64,000 bases of DNA. It comes from Albibacterium sp963696875 (GTDB lineage Bacteria; Bacteroidota; Bacteroidia; Sphingobacteriales; Sphingobacteriaceae). Positions 10,479 to 19,975 of this stretch are shown piece by piece. Numbering within the stretch: the first letter of the stretch is position 1; every line of letters starts with the position of its first letter. The DNA is taken from positions 124,001 to 188,000 of the forward strand of contig CAVOLQ010000002.1 in the NCBI GenBank assembly GCA_963696875.1. Reading direction: 5' to 3'. Made by a program: the position numbers and the translations under genes. The notes beneath the pieces are model-generated. The model ran no database searches, was not told the origin of the DNA, and was given only the letters and a program-made list of their open reading frames with translations.

Positions 10479-11630
10479 ATGAAAAATAAAATAACTACTA
10501 TAGTTGTGGTAGCTTTTCTATTTAGATTTATTTTGCTACTCATTGATAATTTTTGGTTTAATTTACCACAGAGTGGAGCCGATAGCGTTCGTTTCGATCG
10601 AACGGCTTATGATATGTCATTAAGTTCAACTATTTCTGTATTGGATGTGATTACTAGTGGAGCTAAGTTTCATGTCTGGTTAGGCTCTCTACTCTATTCA
10701 GTTTTTGGAAGAGTGCCATTTATTTGGGGTTTTATTATGGTATTATTCGGAACAGGAACGGTATATAATATTCATAGAGGCGCTTACCTAGTATCTGAAA
10801 ACTACCAACTGGCCAATCGGTCGGCGTGGATAGCGGCATTATTTCCCAACTTTGCGGTTCTCTCTGCTATCATACTTCGTGAAGCACCCATTTATTTCTT
10901 TGTGAGTCTAGCATTAGTATACTTTATTCGTTATATTAAATTCAACTCTTTTCCTTCTATTCTTAAGTTTTTTGTTTTTGGAATTATAGGATCTGCTTTT
11001 CATTCTGCTGTATTTGCGTTGTTTATTGGATTTATATTTTATAATGTAGTACTTAACAGAAAATCCCATTTTATGCTGAAAGTGCTGGCAATAGGTTTAA
11101 GTATAGGTGCTTTATATTTGATAAACCAAACAGGGATCGGCTTAAGCAAATTTGGAGGTTCATTAGAGGGGGCTTTAGATGGATTAGCAGAAGGTGGAGG
11201 AATAGCAGAGCACGGCAACACGAACTATCCAAGTTGGTTACATTTGACGGGATCTCCTCTAGATATTGTTTTATATCCAATTAGAATAGTCGCTTTTCTT
11301 TTCGCGCCTTTTATTCCGTTTTTTGCAAAATCTGCTTCCCATTTGATTGGAGTATTCGATGGGATTTTATATTTTCTAATAATAAGAAGTATCTACCTCA
11401 GTAGAAAGATTTTGTTTAAAAATGAAATGTCAAAAGCAATGATAGTAGTGGCCTTATCAGTAATTATAGCGTTTAGCTTTGGCGCATCTAACTTTGGTAC
11501 TAATATCAGACATCGAGCAAAGGTGTTGCCTATTCTTCTATTTATTCCTTTATTGAATAAACGGGAACGAAAATATTCTGAATATCTGGCGATGAAAAAA
11601 GGAGAGAACCAAAAAGCCATAATTGTATAA
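10479..11630 (+). CDS. Polytopic membrane protein, probable Wzy-type polysaccharide polymerase
   Basis: A 383-residue protein with roughly 9-10 hydrophobic segments. No family motif is certain, but position and topology fit a Wzy polymerase, which joins repeat units in the periplasm and is the expected missing partner of the Wzx flippase in this locus. A larger hydrophilic region after the first segment (SGADSVRFDRTAYDMS) and a conserved-looking arginine in ALFPNFAVLSAIILREAP resemble EpsG/O-antigen polymerase-like proteins, where Arg residues in periplasmic loops matter. The small glycine-rich loop around 11150-11215 (GLSKFGGSLEG) may be the second periplasmic loop. Alternative: a membrane glycosyltransferase. 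Assignment rests mainly on context. Confidence 0.6.
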   Translation: MKNKITTIVVVAFLFRFILLLIDNFWFNLPQSGADSVRFDRTAYDMSLSSTISVLDVITSGAKFHVWLGSLLYSVFGRVPFIWGFIMVLFGTGTVYNIHRGAYLVSENYQLANRSAWIAALFPNFAVLSAIILREAPIYFFVSLALVYFIRYIKFNSFPSILKFFVFGIIGSAFHSAVFALFIGFIFYNVVLNRKSHFMLKVLAIGLSIGALYLINQTGIGLSKFGGSLEGALDGLAEGGGIAEHGNTNYPSWLHLTGSPLDIVLYPIRIVAFLFAPFIPFFAKSASHLIGVFDGILYFLIIRSIYLSRKILFKNEMSKAMIVVALSVIIAFSFGASNFGTNIRHRAKVLPILLFIPLLNKRERKYSEYLAMKKGENQKAIIV

Positions 11631-11642
11631 AATATTAAATAG

Positions 11643-12803
11643 ATGCATAAACCAAAACTCATCCGGATTACTACTGTTCCGCAATCTTTACGAGGGCTTT
11701 TACGAGGGCAACTTCGTTATATGTCGGAGCAAGGCTATGAGGTAATAGGAATCTCTTCTGCTGGGGAAGCATTGAAGGATGTGAATAAGAATGAAGGGGT
11801 ACGGGTAGAGTCTGTAAAAATGACTCGTACCATTTCTCCATTAAAAGATATTATAGCAGCATGGAAACTTTATAGACTATTAAAAAAAGAAAAGCCATTC
11901 ATTGTTCACACACATACTCCAAAAGCAGGGACAGTAGGGATGTTGGCGGCAAAACTGGCGGGTGTGCCACATAGAGTCCATACGATCGCAGGATTGCCTT
12001 TATTAGAAGCTAAAGGGAACAAAAGACGACTGTTGGATGTAGTAGAGAAAGCAACCTATGCTTGTGCAACTAGGATATATCCGAACTCAAAAGGACTCTA
12101 TCACATTATCATAGAAAATGATTACGCGAAAGAGTCTAAACTAAAAGTAATTGGACAAGGAAGCTCAAATGGTATAGACACTTCTCATTTTCATCCTGAA
12201 CACTATTCTATTGAAGAAAAACAAAAATTAAGACGGGACCATAATTTACAAGAGAAGAATTTTGTATTCGTTTTTGTGGGGAGAATAGTGAAGGATAAGG
12301 GTATTAATGAATTGATTGAAGCATTTATGAGATTAGATGGGGAGAAAAGACTTTCGAAACTCTTACTTGTTGGAGATTTTGAACAGGAACTAGATCCATT
12401 ATCGCCAGAAACATTATTGGAAATAGAGAATAATCCCAATATTATTTCAGTAGGTTATCAATCTGATGTCCGCCCTTATTTTGCAATGGCAGATTGTCTG
12501 GTTTTTCCTTCTTATCGAGAAGGTTTTCCAAATGTCGTGATGCAGGCAGGAGCTATGGGATTACCCTCCATAGTATCAGATATAAACGGTTGCAATGAAA
12601 TAATTGTTGAAGGAGAGAATGGAATTATTATTCCGGCAAAAAACTTTAATGCTATCTATAATGCAATGAATAGGATCATCGATGATGGGGCAATGGTTAA
12701 TAAGTTGAAAATGAACGCTAGGAATATGATTGTTGATCGTTATGAACAGCAAGTGGTTTGGGAAGCAATTTTAGCTGAGTATAAATCTTTAGAAACCGCC
12801 TAG
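11643..12803 (+). CDS. Glycosyltransferase family 4 (PglA/EpsD-like)
   Basis: GT-B glycosyltransferase of 386 residues, of the type that often adds the second sugar after the initiating phosphoglycosyl transferase encoded next. N-terminal domain: TTVPQSLRGLLRGQLRYM, then VHTHTPKAGTVGMLAAKLAG and VHTIAGLPLLEAKG. C-terminal domain: FVFVGRIVKDKGINELIEA, LLVGDFEQELDPL, VGYQSDVRPYFAMADCLVF and EGFPNVVMQAGAMGLPSI. In that last motif the second Glu of E-x7-E is Gln, as in related enzymes of this branch. Thirty-three bases separate it from the phosphoglycosyl transferase gene. Confidence 0.9.
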   Translation: MHKPKLIRITTVPQSLRGLLRGQLRYMSEQGYEVIGISSAGEALKDVNKNEGVRVESVKMTRTISPLKDIIAAWKLYRLLKKEKPFIVHTHTPKAGTVGMLAAKLAGVPHRVHTIAGLPLLEAKGNKRRLLDVVEKATYACATRIYPNSKGLYHIIIENDYAKESKLKVIGQGSSNGIDTSHFHPEHYSIEEKQKLRRDHNLQEKNFVFVFVGRIVKDKGINELIEAFMRLDGEKRLSKLLLVGDFEQELDPLSPETLLEIENNPNIISVGYQSDVRPYFAMADCLVFPSYREGFPNVVMQAGAMGLPSIVSDINGCNEIIVEGENGIIIPAKNFNAIYNAMNRIIDDGAMVNKLKMNARNMIVDRYEQQVVWEAILAEYKSLETA

Positions 12804-12836
12804 CACTAAACACTAGTAGAAACGAATAAAATTAAT

Positions 12837-13442
12837 ATGTATAAATATTTCCTCAAGCCATTATTAGATTTCTTAGCAGCTTTTATTGGTTTCATTTTCC
12901 TTTTGCCTATATTCTTAATGGTTACCATTCTTCTTTATATCTCGAATCAGGGAAGTCCCTTTTTCTTCCAAGAACGACCAGGAAAAGATGAACGAATCTT
13001 TAAAATCATTAAATTTAAAACGATGAATGATAGAAAAAGCAAGGATGGCCATTTATTACCTGACAAAGATCGTTTAACGAAGGTGGGTTCATTTGTACGT
13101 AAAACTTCTTTAGACGAGATACCACAGCTTATAAACGTTTTAAAAGGTGATATGAGTTTGATAGGACCTAGACCACTTAGAACCTTTTACCTGCCATTAT
13201 ATTCAGAAGATCAAAGAAAGAGGCATAGTGTTAAACCAGGTATTACAGGTTGGGCGCAAATTAATGGCAGAAATGCAATAAGTTGGAGTCAAAAATTTGA
13301 ATATGATGTTTGGTACGTTGATCATATTAGCTTAGGTTTGGATCTAAAAATTATTTTGAAAACTATTTCTAACGTTTTTGCTGCAAAAGATATTAATGCA
13401 AGCGAAGAAGTTAGCATGGAGCGTTTTAATGGAAAAAATTAA
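12837..13442 (+). CDS. Initiating phosphoglycosyl transferase (small PglC/WcaJ-type sugar transferase)
   Basis: Monotopic phosphoglycosyl transferase that moves a sugar-1-phosphate from a UDP-sugar to undecaprenyl phosphate, starting repeat-unit synthesis. The 201-residue length equals the minimal PglC-like class, without the extra membrane segments of WcaJ. It shows the N-terminal re-entrant hydrophobic helix (residues about 8-35), GSPFFFQERPGKDERIFKI, IIKFKTMND, the catalytic Asp-Glu dyad in KTSLDEIPQL, NVLKGDMSLIGPRPL and PGITGWAQINGRN. All family landmarks are present. The acetyltransferase that follows after 92 bases makes the classic PglC-PglD pairing, hinting at a diacetamido-trideoxyhexose-type first sugar, although no matching aminotransferase is in view. 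Confidence 0.92.
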   Translation: MYKYFLKPLLDFLAAFIGFIFLLPIFLMVTILLYISNQGSPFFFQERPGKDERIFKIIKFKTMNDRKSKDGHLLPDKDRLTKVGSFVRKTSLDEIPQLINVLKGDMSLIGPRPLRTFYLPLYSEDQRKRHSVKPGITGWAQINGRNAISWSQKFEYDVWYVDHISLGLDLKIILKTISNVFAAKDINASEEVSMERFNGKN

Positions 13443-13534
13443 AATGAAGAAACCATCATGAATGCACTAAACTTACAAATTGAGATGAATAAACCCACTC
13501 ATGATAGCTTCATCGCCACTTAAAATAAAATATT

Positions 13535-14176
13535 ATGATGAAAAAATGTATAATTGTAGGTGCCGGCACATACGGACAGGTTTATGCTGAATACCTAAAA
13601 GAAGAGTATGAACTTATTGGATTTATTGATGATAATGACCAGTTAAAGGAAAGTAAAATAAACGGAATTCCTGTTTTAGGCAATTTCAAATACTTAATAG
13701 AAAAAATATCAAGAGATATAAATGTCTTTGTTCCTATAGGAAATAACAAAGTTAGGGTGCGGTTATTAGAAAATTTGACTGAACTAGGGTTTCCCACTCC
13801 AGGTTTTATACATCATACTGCATATATTCATGACACTGTTAAAATAGGAAAAGCTGTATATGTTCTTTCAGGAAGCCATATAATGCCGTTAACTCAATTA
13901 GATGACTATGTAATGGTTAGTATGGGAGTTAATATAGCTCATCATAGTCATATTGGAAAAGGTTGTTTCTTTTCTCAGGGAAGTAATGTAGGCGCCTCTA
14001 TTAATATTGGAGAAAATGCTTTTTGTGGAATTGGTTCAACCTTAATGACGGGAGTAAATGAAATAGGGCGAAATGCTTTGATAGGTGCGGGTGCAGTAGT
14101 TATTAAAGATGTTCCTGAAAGTACTACTGTAGTTGGTAATCCTGCTAGAATAATCAAACATGATGTTACTACTTAA
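13535..14176 (+). CDS. Acetyltransferase of the PglD/NeuD left-handed beta-helix family
   Basis: N- or O-acetyltransferase using acetyl-CoA, 213 residues. The N-terminal Rossmann-like domain starts IIVGAGTYGQVYAEYL and contains GFIDDNDQLKE. The C-terminal hexapeptide-repeat helix runs through AHHSHIGKGCFFSQGSNVGA, GENAFCGIGSTLMTGV and IGAGAVVIKDVPESTTVVGNPA. The His in NIAHHSHIGKG matches the catalytic base of PglD. Placement directly after the PglC-like gene suggests it acetylates the amino sugar used for initiation. The gene ends 8 bases from the convergent lipoprotein gene and is the last gene of the core polysaccharide operon. The 92-base gap before it contains only a 21-codon open frame that I do not believe in. 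Confidence 0.88.
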   Translation: MMKKCIIVGAGTYGQVYAEYLKEEYELIGFIDDNDQLKESKINGIPVLGNFKYLIEKISRDINVFVPIGNNKVRVRLLENLTELGFPTPGFIHHTAYIHDTVKIGKAVYVLSGSHIMPLTQLDDYVMVSMGVNIAHHSHIGKGCFFSQGSNVGASINIGENAFCGIGSTLMTGVNEIGRNALIGAGAVVIKDVPESTTVVGNPARIIKHDVTT

Positions 14177-14184
14177 GTATTCCA

Positions 14185-15714
14185 TTATAAAGCATTGATC
14201 ATTTCATTTCGAACTTGTTCTGCTAGGTCATATTTATCTTTAGCAGATATCACGTTCCATGCCATCGCTTTTGTTTTTTCTTTTCCAAATCTTTTCTCGA
14301 ATAAGAGCAAAATTCGATAATCTTCGATCCCTAGACTAAAGGCTTCCCATCTTCGGCTTGAAATTATCTCATTCCCCTCTCCAGTGTAAATAATTGAATA
14401 ACTTCTAACAGGTGTCATCTCTTCAATAATTGCGTTAATGGGGTTATCTGCTTTATCCGCGAAAGATGCATAATTCCAAAATCCAATACCTTTAATATCT
14501 CGATAATACGCTATCCAGGCCATTAATCGATAATAATCGTAGGGGGATAAGGCATAAGTCGGCCCAAAGGTATCGTACATCCAAAGTTCTCCTTTTTTAG
14601 GATAATTTGTTTCAATTAATTTGGGAACATGTAAATGAATGAGTTGGACCATATCTACTAGAGGCACAACTTTATTAGCAGTTTCTTCAGTGATAATGGT
14701 CGAGTAAAGTTTAAAATCAGGAATCGCGCCTTTGGCCCAAGTATATAAAGCCTCTAATTCTGGATATTTGTCAATTTTAATTTCATCATAAGGATAATAA
14801 TAAACACTACCTTTTGCATATCCGGCATTGCTTAGAGTATTCAACATATTGGTATACCAAACGGCAAATAACTTTTTCCATTGATCTGAAAGAAAGGGAT
14901 GTGTTTTCTTATTGTATTTAGGCGATTGATGAATAAGTATATTCTTTACATTTTTGATATAGGATATATACTTTACAATTCCAGAAAATTCTGTTGCATC
15001 AATCGCAGGAAATTCATTGAATCGAACTACAGAGGTATTAATATGATGTTCATATAAATCCAACCCTGCTTCAATTTCCCGATTAATTAACATAGGCTTT
15101 TCGAAATAACTCCAATTAACCGCATTCAAATCTTCCAATATCGCACTAGGCATCACGATTTTAGTTTTGATAGCGATATTCTTTTTCTGGCTTCCATTGT
15201 CTATAGCGATAGTTGGGTTAGAACGCCCTACTTGCTTTCCTTTAATTTGAAAAATAAACAACTTGGATTCACCTTTTGGAAGAGGCACAATAGCAGCAAC
15301 TGGGATAATAGGGTCGGAGTAAATCTTACCCGTATTTGTTCTGACCTGTTTTACCTCGAAGAGCTTAATGATGTTTGGACTATTGTTAGTGATTTCAAAT
15401 GAAATGTTTTGGGCTACAGAATCAATATTTGATAAAATGAAGGATCCATAAAGGCTATTGTCAACAAAAATGGTGAAATCGTAATCTAAACTTTGGGAAC
15501 TTTCTGTTGGCTTATAATCAGGTGTGAAGTCTATCCAGGGGTTGGATCGTTCGAGAATGTATTGATCAATAATTGGAAGGAGACTGTCGGCTTCTGCATC
15601 TGTGCTGTCCGTTCGTAGGGATACTTCTACTGGTTTTTCTGGTTGTGGAGGGGCATCGACTTTACAGCCGAAAAAGCAAATAAGTAATTGGAATAAGATA
15701 AAAGTTCTCATCAT
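14185..15714 (-). CDS. Lipoprotein with DUF4091/GH123-like domain
   Basis: A 509-residue secreted lipoprotein: the first 16 residues form a hydrophobic signal ending in LLICFFGC, a lipobox cysteine. The middle is beta-sandwich-like. The C-terminal 270 residues resemble a TIM-barrel hydrolase of the DUF4091/GH123 kind: VRFNEFPAID, YYYPYDEIKID with an acidic pair, LYSTIITEE, WMYDTFGPTYALSPYDYYRL and GIGFWNYASFADK. GH123 enzymes cleave N-acetylgalactosamine glycosides, but I cannot confirm the catalytic residues. Its opposite strand and codon style separate it from the polysaccharide operon. A role in trimming a polysaccharide is an inference only. The 409-base stretch beyond its start has no credible gene. 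Confidence 0.65.
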   Translation of the reverse strand: MMRTFILFQLLICFFGCKVDAPPQPEKPVEVSLRTDSTDAEADSLLPIIDQYILERSNPWIDFTPDYKPTESSQSLDYDFTIFVDNSLYGSFILSNIDSVAQNISFEITNNSPNIIKLFEVKQVRTNTGKIYSDPIIPVAAIVPLPKGESKLFIFQIKGKQVGRSNPTIAIDNGSQKKNIAIKTKIVMPSAILEDLNAVNWSYFEKPMLINREIEAGLDLYEHHINTSVVRFNEFPAIDATEFSGIVKYISYIKNVKNILIHQSPKYNKKTHPFLSDQWKKLFAVWYTNMLNTLSNAGYAKGSVYYYPYDEIKIDKYPELEALYTWAKGAIPDFKLYSTIITEETANKVVPLVDMVQLIHLHVPKLIETNYPKKGELWMYDTFGPTYALSPYDYYRLMAWIAYYRDIKGIGFWNYASFADKADNPINAIIEEMTPVRSYSIIYTGEGNEIISSRRWEAFSLGIEDYRILLLFEKRFGKEKTKAMAWNVISAKDKYDLAEQVRNEMINAL

Positions 15715-16123
15715 TGAAAACGGTTAGAATAGGTTGCTTTTTAAACCACGATTGATTTAATATTTTAAATTTAAGGTGGTTAAGCTGGCTTTATATGCGC
15801 TTATATACCGATGGTGGGAGATAGTGTACCGGTGGTACGAGGTTCGGGGTACGGGGAGAGAGGGTAATGATGAATGAGAGGGGTGACGGTGTGATGGGTG
15901 ATCAGTGGGTGCGGGTTTCGGGGTACGAGGAGACCGAGGAATTGGTGAATGGGTTTATTTTTTTGACTCTAATGATTATTCCTTTCAAATTGGTACATTT
16001 TAGCGCTTTCTTTTATGATTCTAAATTTTCTGATGTTGATATTGTTCAATAAAACTGCAAATAATCTTGTATATGTATTTTTACTCAATGAATAAATATG
16101 AGATAATATTCAAATAACGTAAA
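15715..16123. repeat. Gene-free stretch with a G-rich, GGGT/GTGGG-type low-complexity island
   Basis: No credible gene. Between about 15790 and 15960 the + strand is strikingly purine- and G-rich in an otherwise AT-rich genome, built from degenerate words such as GGTGGTACGAGG, TTCGGGGTACG and GTGATCAGTGGGTGCGGG. The same style recurs at 26600-26710 and 32522-32640, always between accessory genes, so it is a dispersed repeat family. A 61-codon open frame inside (15867-16052) follows the repeat and is rejected. The last 50 bases before 16124 are conserved upstream of the QueC-like copy at 22375. Confidence 0.6.
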
Positions 16124-17407
16124 ATGTTAAAAATTGATAATACGTATGTCCATGAGGATGGAAGAACAATAAAATATGATTACAGCTGTTCATCTGCAAT
16201 AAAAAAGTATTTTAAAGAAACGCCTTTTTATGTCACCTATGATATAAATGTATCAAGTGTTCCAATCGGTATATTAAATTTACCATTATTAGCTAACCTA
16301 TTGCCTATCTCTTGGTTTGCGGGTTTTGATATTAAATTATACGAGTTGGATAGGGTCTTCTACCAGCAAACTTTAAAATTAAAGGAAAAATTTTCGGAAT
16401 ACTATCCAATTATTAAAACTAAGGAATCAAATTTAATTGTTAAACACCTATTAGAACCATCTAACACAATTTCAAGTAAAAAAGCGATGTTGTATAGTGG
16501 CGGGGTAGATGCTTATGCCACTTTATTAAGGCATTTTGAAGAAGTTCCTGATTTGATAACCATAAAAGGTGTAGATATGGCTCTTGGTGATGAAATGCAA
16601 TGGAAAGGACTGCTGGAATATAATAATAATACAGAAGTCATTCAACAAAATACAAAATATTATATTGAAAGTAATCTCAAGGATTTTATATCATTTGAAG
16701 TAAAACGACTCATTGCAGGTTTCAATTGGTATGGGACAATACAACATGGCTTGGCAATAACCGGTCTCACTACCCCTCTTGCTTATTTAAATAGCTATTC
16801 TGTTGTTTATATATCTTCTTCATTTGATAGGAAAGAAGGCTATGAATTTATTAACTGGGGATCTATACCCGAAATTGACAATTTAATCAAGTTCAACAAC
16901 ACAAACATATATCATGACGGAATTGAGTTGACAAGGTAGGAGAAAGTCAACTATATAGTAGATTGGGCTGTATTTAATAAATCAAAAATTCAACTACGAG
17001 TTTGTTATTCTAATAAAACAAAGTATTTAAATTGTGGCCAATGTTCAAAGTGCCTTATGACGATATTTGCCATTTTAAATACTAATAAAAATCCTAACGA
17101 GTTCGGTTTTCAAGTTGATACCAGCGTTTTTAAGATGTTAAAAGACTTATTAAAACAAAGATTTAATTCTAACGCTCAGTTATATTTCTGGAAGGAAGTG
17201 TATTTGGCATCTCAAACTAATACTAGATTTAAATCTACAGACAAGGAATGGAAGCAAGGGTATTTGGAAATTGACCCATTACTTCAAAAAAGCATCTCAG
17301 TACCTATAAAAGATAATTTATTTCTTCAAAAATGGAAATATAATTTTATTTCAACATTTCCCCGATTGTTTAATACCTACTTAAAAACAAGAAGAAAATT
17401 TTCATAA
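16124..17407 (+). pseudogene. QueC-like PP-loop ATPase, copy 1, interrupted by an amber codon
   Basis: First of three paralogues (others at 22375 and 26913) of a 426-residue PP-loop protein. It has about 120 N-terminal residues without recognised domain, then the ATP-pyrophosphatase loop LYSGGVDAYATLLRH, and near the C-terminus a four-cysteine zinc-type cluster, VCYS followed by LNCGQCSKC, as in QueC-like enzymes. Codon 272 (16937-16939) is TAG where both paralogues have CAG (Gln). Translation resumes in the same frame to the normal end at 17407, so it is one C-to-T change in an otherwise intact gene. The zinc cluster would be lost on termination. Either a fresh pseudogene or a readthrough/sequence-error case. 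Function is unknown; see the findings. Confidence 0.75.
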
Positions 17408-17488
17408 AATACCACGATATCGCACTTGAAAAATTAATGAAATAAAAAATTTGATAGGTCTTTTAGTATTATTGAATACTTAATATGA

Positions 17489-19387
17489 TTATTTTATGTC
17501 ATTAACATTATTCGCTGATATAGTTCGTGGGGTTTGAAATTGCGAAGTTTTTTTTGCCTCAAAAAAGGGTAAATTATTTATAAGTGCCATAAAATCAATT
17601 TCTAAGTCTTTTGCCATTGTAATCGCGCCATATCTATTTAGATGAACATCGTCAAAATACATAAGTGTGTCATTATAAAATGGAACCGAATCAAAAACTT
17701 TACTTTTTGACAGATCATAATAATAGACATTTTTATATTTATTTGCTATATTATTAATTATCTCCTTGTTACGTGATTTGTCAATAACCTGAAATTTATA
17801 TTCAGTGGATTTCAAAAAGGATTTATTTACTCGAACTGGATCCCTATCAATAACTGGGAAAGTATTTAAAATTATTAAGCACTGATTCGATCGTAATTTT
17901 TCTGCAAAATTAATTAATGCTTTTTCCATTGATGGCAGCCTGTCAAACCCAATACTATTTATAATGATTATGTCATTTTTAGTTACCTCTTTCCATGTGG
18001 TATCAATCAGTGTTTGAGAGAGCTCGTAATACTTAGACCCATATGAAGGTACTTCCTCCCTGATAATTCCTGCTATAGGTGGGTAAGTATCGCTTGTAAT
18101 TGTTTTGAATGCGAAATCGTGACGTTTGCCTATATAATCTAAAAAAGGTTTTATAACCAAAGCATGACTGTCTCCCAAAAGAAATATTTTATCGTACGAA
18201 GGAGAAGTGCTTCCAAATGTTTCTATATTTTTTTTACGATGAGATTCCATTCCAAAGGTTGGCTTTGTATATTCGCTGGGAAATTCATTTATCATAGATA
18301 GTAAAGGAATAGTGAATGCGAGCACTAGTAGTAGTACAACTGCCAGTGAAAAAGATAAAATAAATTTTCTATTTGTTGTGGTTCTAAACAGATTTTCGAC
18401 GAATGTATAAGATAGCCATGCAAAAACATAGGTAAAAACTGAAATGAATATAATTTCATAAAAACTAAATTCATACCTAATCCTTCCTTCTTGATATCTC
18501 ATGAAAGCCATGATAGGCCAATGCCATAAGTATAATGAATATGAAAGCTCTCCAATATGAACCATAATCTTTTTGGAAAGTAAGCTTGAGAATATGTTTC
18601 TATTTGGGATTAACAGTAATCCAGTCCCAATCGTTGGTACAAGTGCTAACACTCCAGGGAAAATTGATTCTCCATTTATAAAAATAGCACTTCCTAATAC
18701 TGCTAAAAGTCCAACTGTACTAATAATAACACTATTTTTTTTATTAATCGGTTCTAGATTCATTAAACATAAGCTGAATAGGGATCCGATAAAAAATTCA
18801 GGTGTTCTCGCCAAAAGAGAAAAATACATGCTTGATGTAGCATTATTGATTGTCATTTCGTAGGTGCTATATCCTGTAAGGAATATTATTGACCCACCAA
18901 AGATATATGGAAGGTATTTATTCTTTACAAATATTACGATTAGTGGTAGTATAAAATAGAACTGCATTTCTATTGATAATGACCATGTATGTAATAGCGG
19001 ATTTTCACTTAATCCCGCTCCAAAATAAGATTGACCCTTTGCAAATAGCATATTAGAAATAAATAGAGCCGATCGTAAAGTCCAACTTTTCACGCTATTA
19101 ATGTCATTAAAGAGGAATACGAAGTATGCAGCAATCAATACAAAGATGAGCATAATGAAGTGTGCTGGAACGATTCGTTTAATTCTCTTCTCATAAAAGG
19201 TTATAAAACTGAAAATGCCCCTTTCTTTTTGTTTTATTAATATCGATGTAATAAGATACCCGGAAATTACAAAGAACATGTCTACTCCAATAAATCCGCC
19301 AGGAAGCCTGGAAGGATTTAAATGGAAGAAAAAGACAAATAGAAAAGCTAGCGCTCTTAGGCCTTGGATATCATTTCTGAATTGCAT
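17489..19387 (-). CDS. OafA/YrhL-type O-acyltransferase with C-terminal SGNH domain
   Basis: Inner-membrane acyltransferase (632 residues) that passes an acyl group, usually acetyl, from the cytoplasm to extracytoplasmic glycan. The N-terminal acyltransferase-3 domain begins RNDIQGLRALAFLFVFFFHL with the essential histidine, continues FIGVDMFFVISGYLI and NPLLHTWSLSIEMQFY, and has about 10 membrane segments over 360 residues. The periplasmic C-terminal part is an SGNH esterase-like domain: LLGDSHALVIKPF supplies the serine block and FDDVHLNRYG the Asp-x-x-His block, so both catalytic motifs are present. It is convergent with the QueC-like copy 1. A likely role is acetylation of the polysaccharide encoded nearby. 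Confidence 0.9.
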   Translation of the reverse strand: MQFRNDIQGLRALAFLFVFFFHLNPSRLPGGFIGVDMFFVISGYLITSILIKQKERGIFSFITFYEKRIKRIVPAHFIMLIFVLIAAYFVFLFNDINSVKSWTLRSALFISNMLFAKGQSYFGAGLSENPLLHTWSLSIEMQFYFILPLIVIFVKNKYLPYIFGGSIIFLTGYSTYEMTINNATSSMYFSLLARTPEFFIGSLFSLCLMNLEPINKKNSVIISTVGLLAVLGSAIFINGESIFPGVLALVPTIGTGLLLIPNRNIFSSLLSKKIMVHIGELSYSLYLWHWPIMAFMRYQEGRIRYEFSFYEIIFISVFTYVFAWLSYTFVENLFRTTTNRKFILSFSLAVVLLLVLAFTIPLLSMINEFPSEYTKPTFGMESHRKKNIETFGSTSPSYDKIFLLGDSHALVIKPFLDYIGKRHDFAFKTITSDTYPPIAGIIREEVPSYGSKYYELSQTLIDTTWKEVTKNDIIIINSIGFDRLPSMEKALINFAEKLRSNQCLIILNTFPVIDRDPVRVNKSFLKSTEYKFQVIDKSRNKEIINNIANKYKNVYYYDLSKSKVFDSVPFYNDTLMYFDDVHLNRYGAITMAKDLEIDFMALINNLPFFEAKKTSQFQTPRTISANNVNDIK

Positions 19388-19452
19388 TTGCTGAGTTTAA
19401 ATTTTGCCGAAGTTAAAAAATTTAATGAACATTAAAAATGTTGTCATTTAAC

Positions 19453-19590
19453 ACTTCCAAGGCCACATTTGAGATTAAGGTCTTTGGTGCTTTAAGGGTA
19501 TAGCTTGTAGGTATTAGTTTACAAGTTTAGCCTAGAGGTATTATTTACTTTTGAGTTAATGAAAATAATAACTTATTATTGCACCTGGAA
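19453..19590 (+). repeat. Decayed copy of the dispersed structured repeat (3' half) plus AT block
   Basis: Contains ACTTCCAAGGCCACATTTGA and the following TAAGGTCTTTGGTGCTTTA, matching the right half of the repeat described at 31668. From 19555 it has GTTAATGAAAATAATAACTT, matching blocks at 26711-26770 and 32648-32707. The left half, including the first arm of the stem, is missing. The surrounding 588-base interval (19388-19975) otherwise holds only the pyruvyl transferase fragment. Confidence 0.6.
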
Positions 19591-19713
19591 TATTTTACGG
19601 TAGGTGCCAATTCAATGTTCCGCTTTCGAACTTTTTCCATAAGCTAACTCCAGACCTATATCAAATTAAGTTATTGCTACATCATAATTAATTGATATTT
19701 AAGGCATAGAATA

Positions 19714-19878
19714 GTGAAAAAAGGAATTTTAACACAACCATTACAAGATAATTATGGCGGATTAATACAGGCTTATGCTTTGAAGGAAGTCCTGATCTCA
19801 TTAGGACATGAAGTTGTAATTATTAATATACATGCAAAAAAAAGATCAAAAATTCGAATTATAGGCCCCTATTATTAA
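19714..19878 (+). pseudogene. N-terminal fragment of a polysaccharide pyruvyl transferase
   Basis: A 54-residue open frame with GTG start whose product begins with GILTQPLQDNYGGLIQAYAL and continues LGHEVVIINIH, clearly the first domain strand-loop of PF04230 and close to the start of the intact gene at 6155. It stops after about 54 of roughly 380 residues and no continuation is visible in any frame before 19976. It is therefore a remnant of a second pyruvyl transferase gene, suggesting that a larger sugar-modification cassette was once present between the QueC-like copies. Confidence 0.75.
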
Positions 19879-19975
19879 GAAAAAGATTCTAGGGGATGGA
19901 ATGATTTCGATAGCTAATCTTCCTGAGAAGATATCATTTATCTTGCCGATACCTTAAATTCTTTTTTAACTACAC

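Noticed and set aside
13459..13524. 21-codon open frame between the phosphoglycosyl transferase and acetyltransferase genes
   Set aside because: Too short, no recognised sequence; probably a leader by chance.
15867..16052. 61-codon open frame on +
   Set aside because: Lies in the G-rich degenerate repeat with low-complexity product and no start context.
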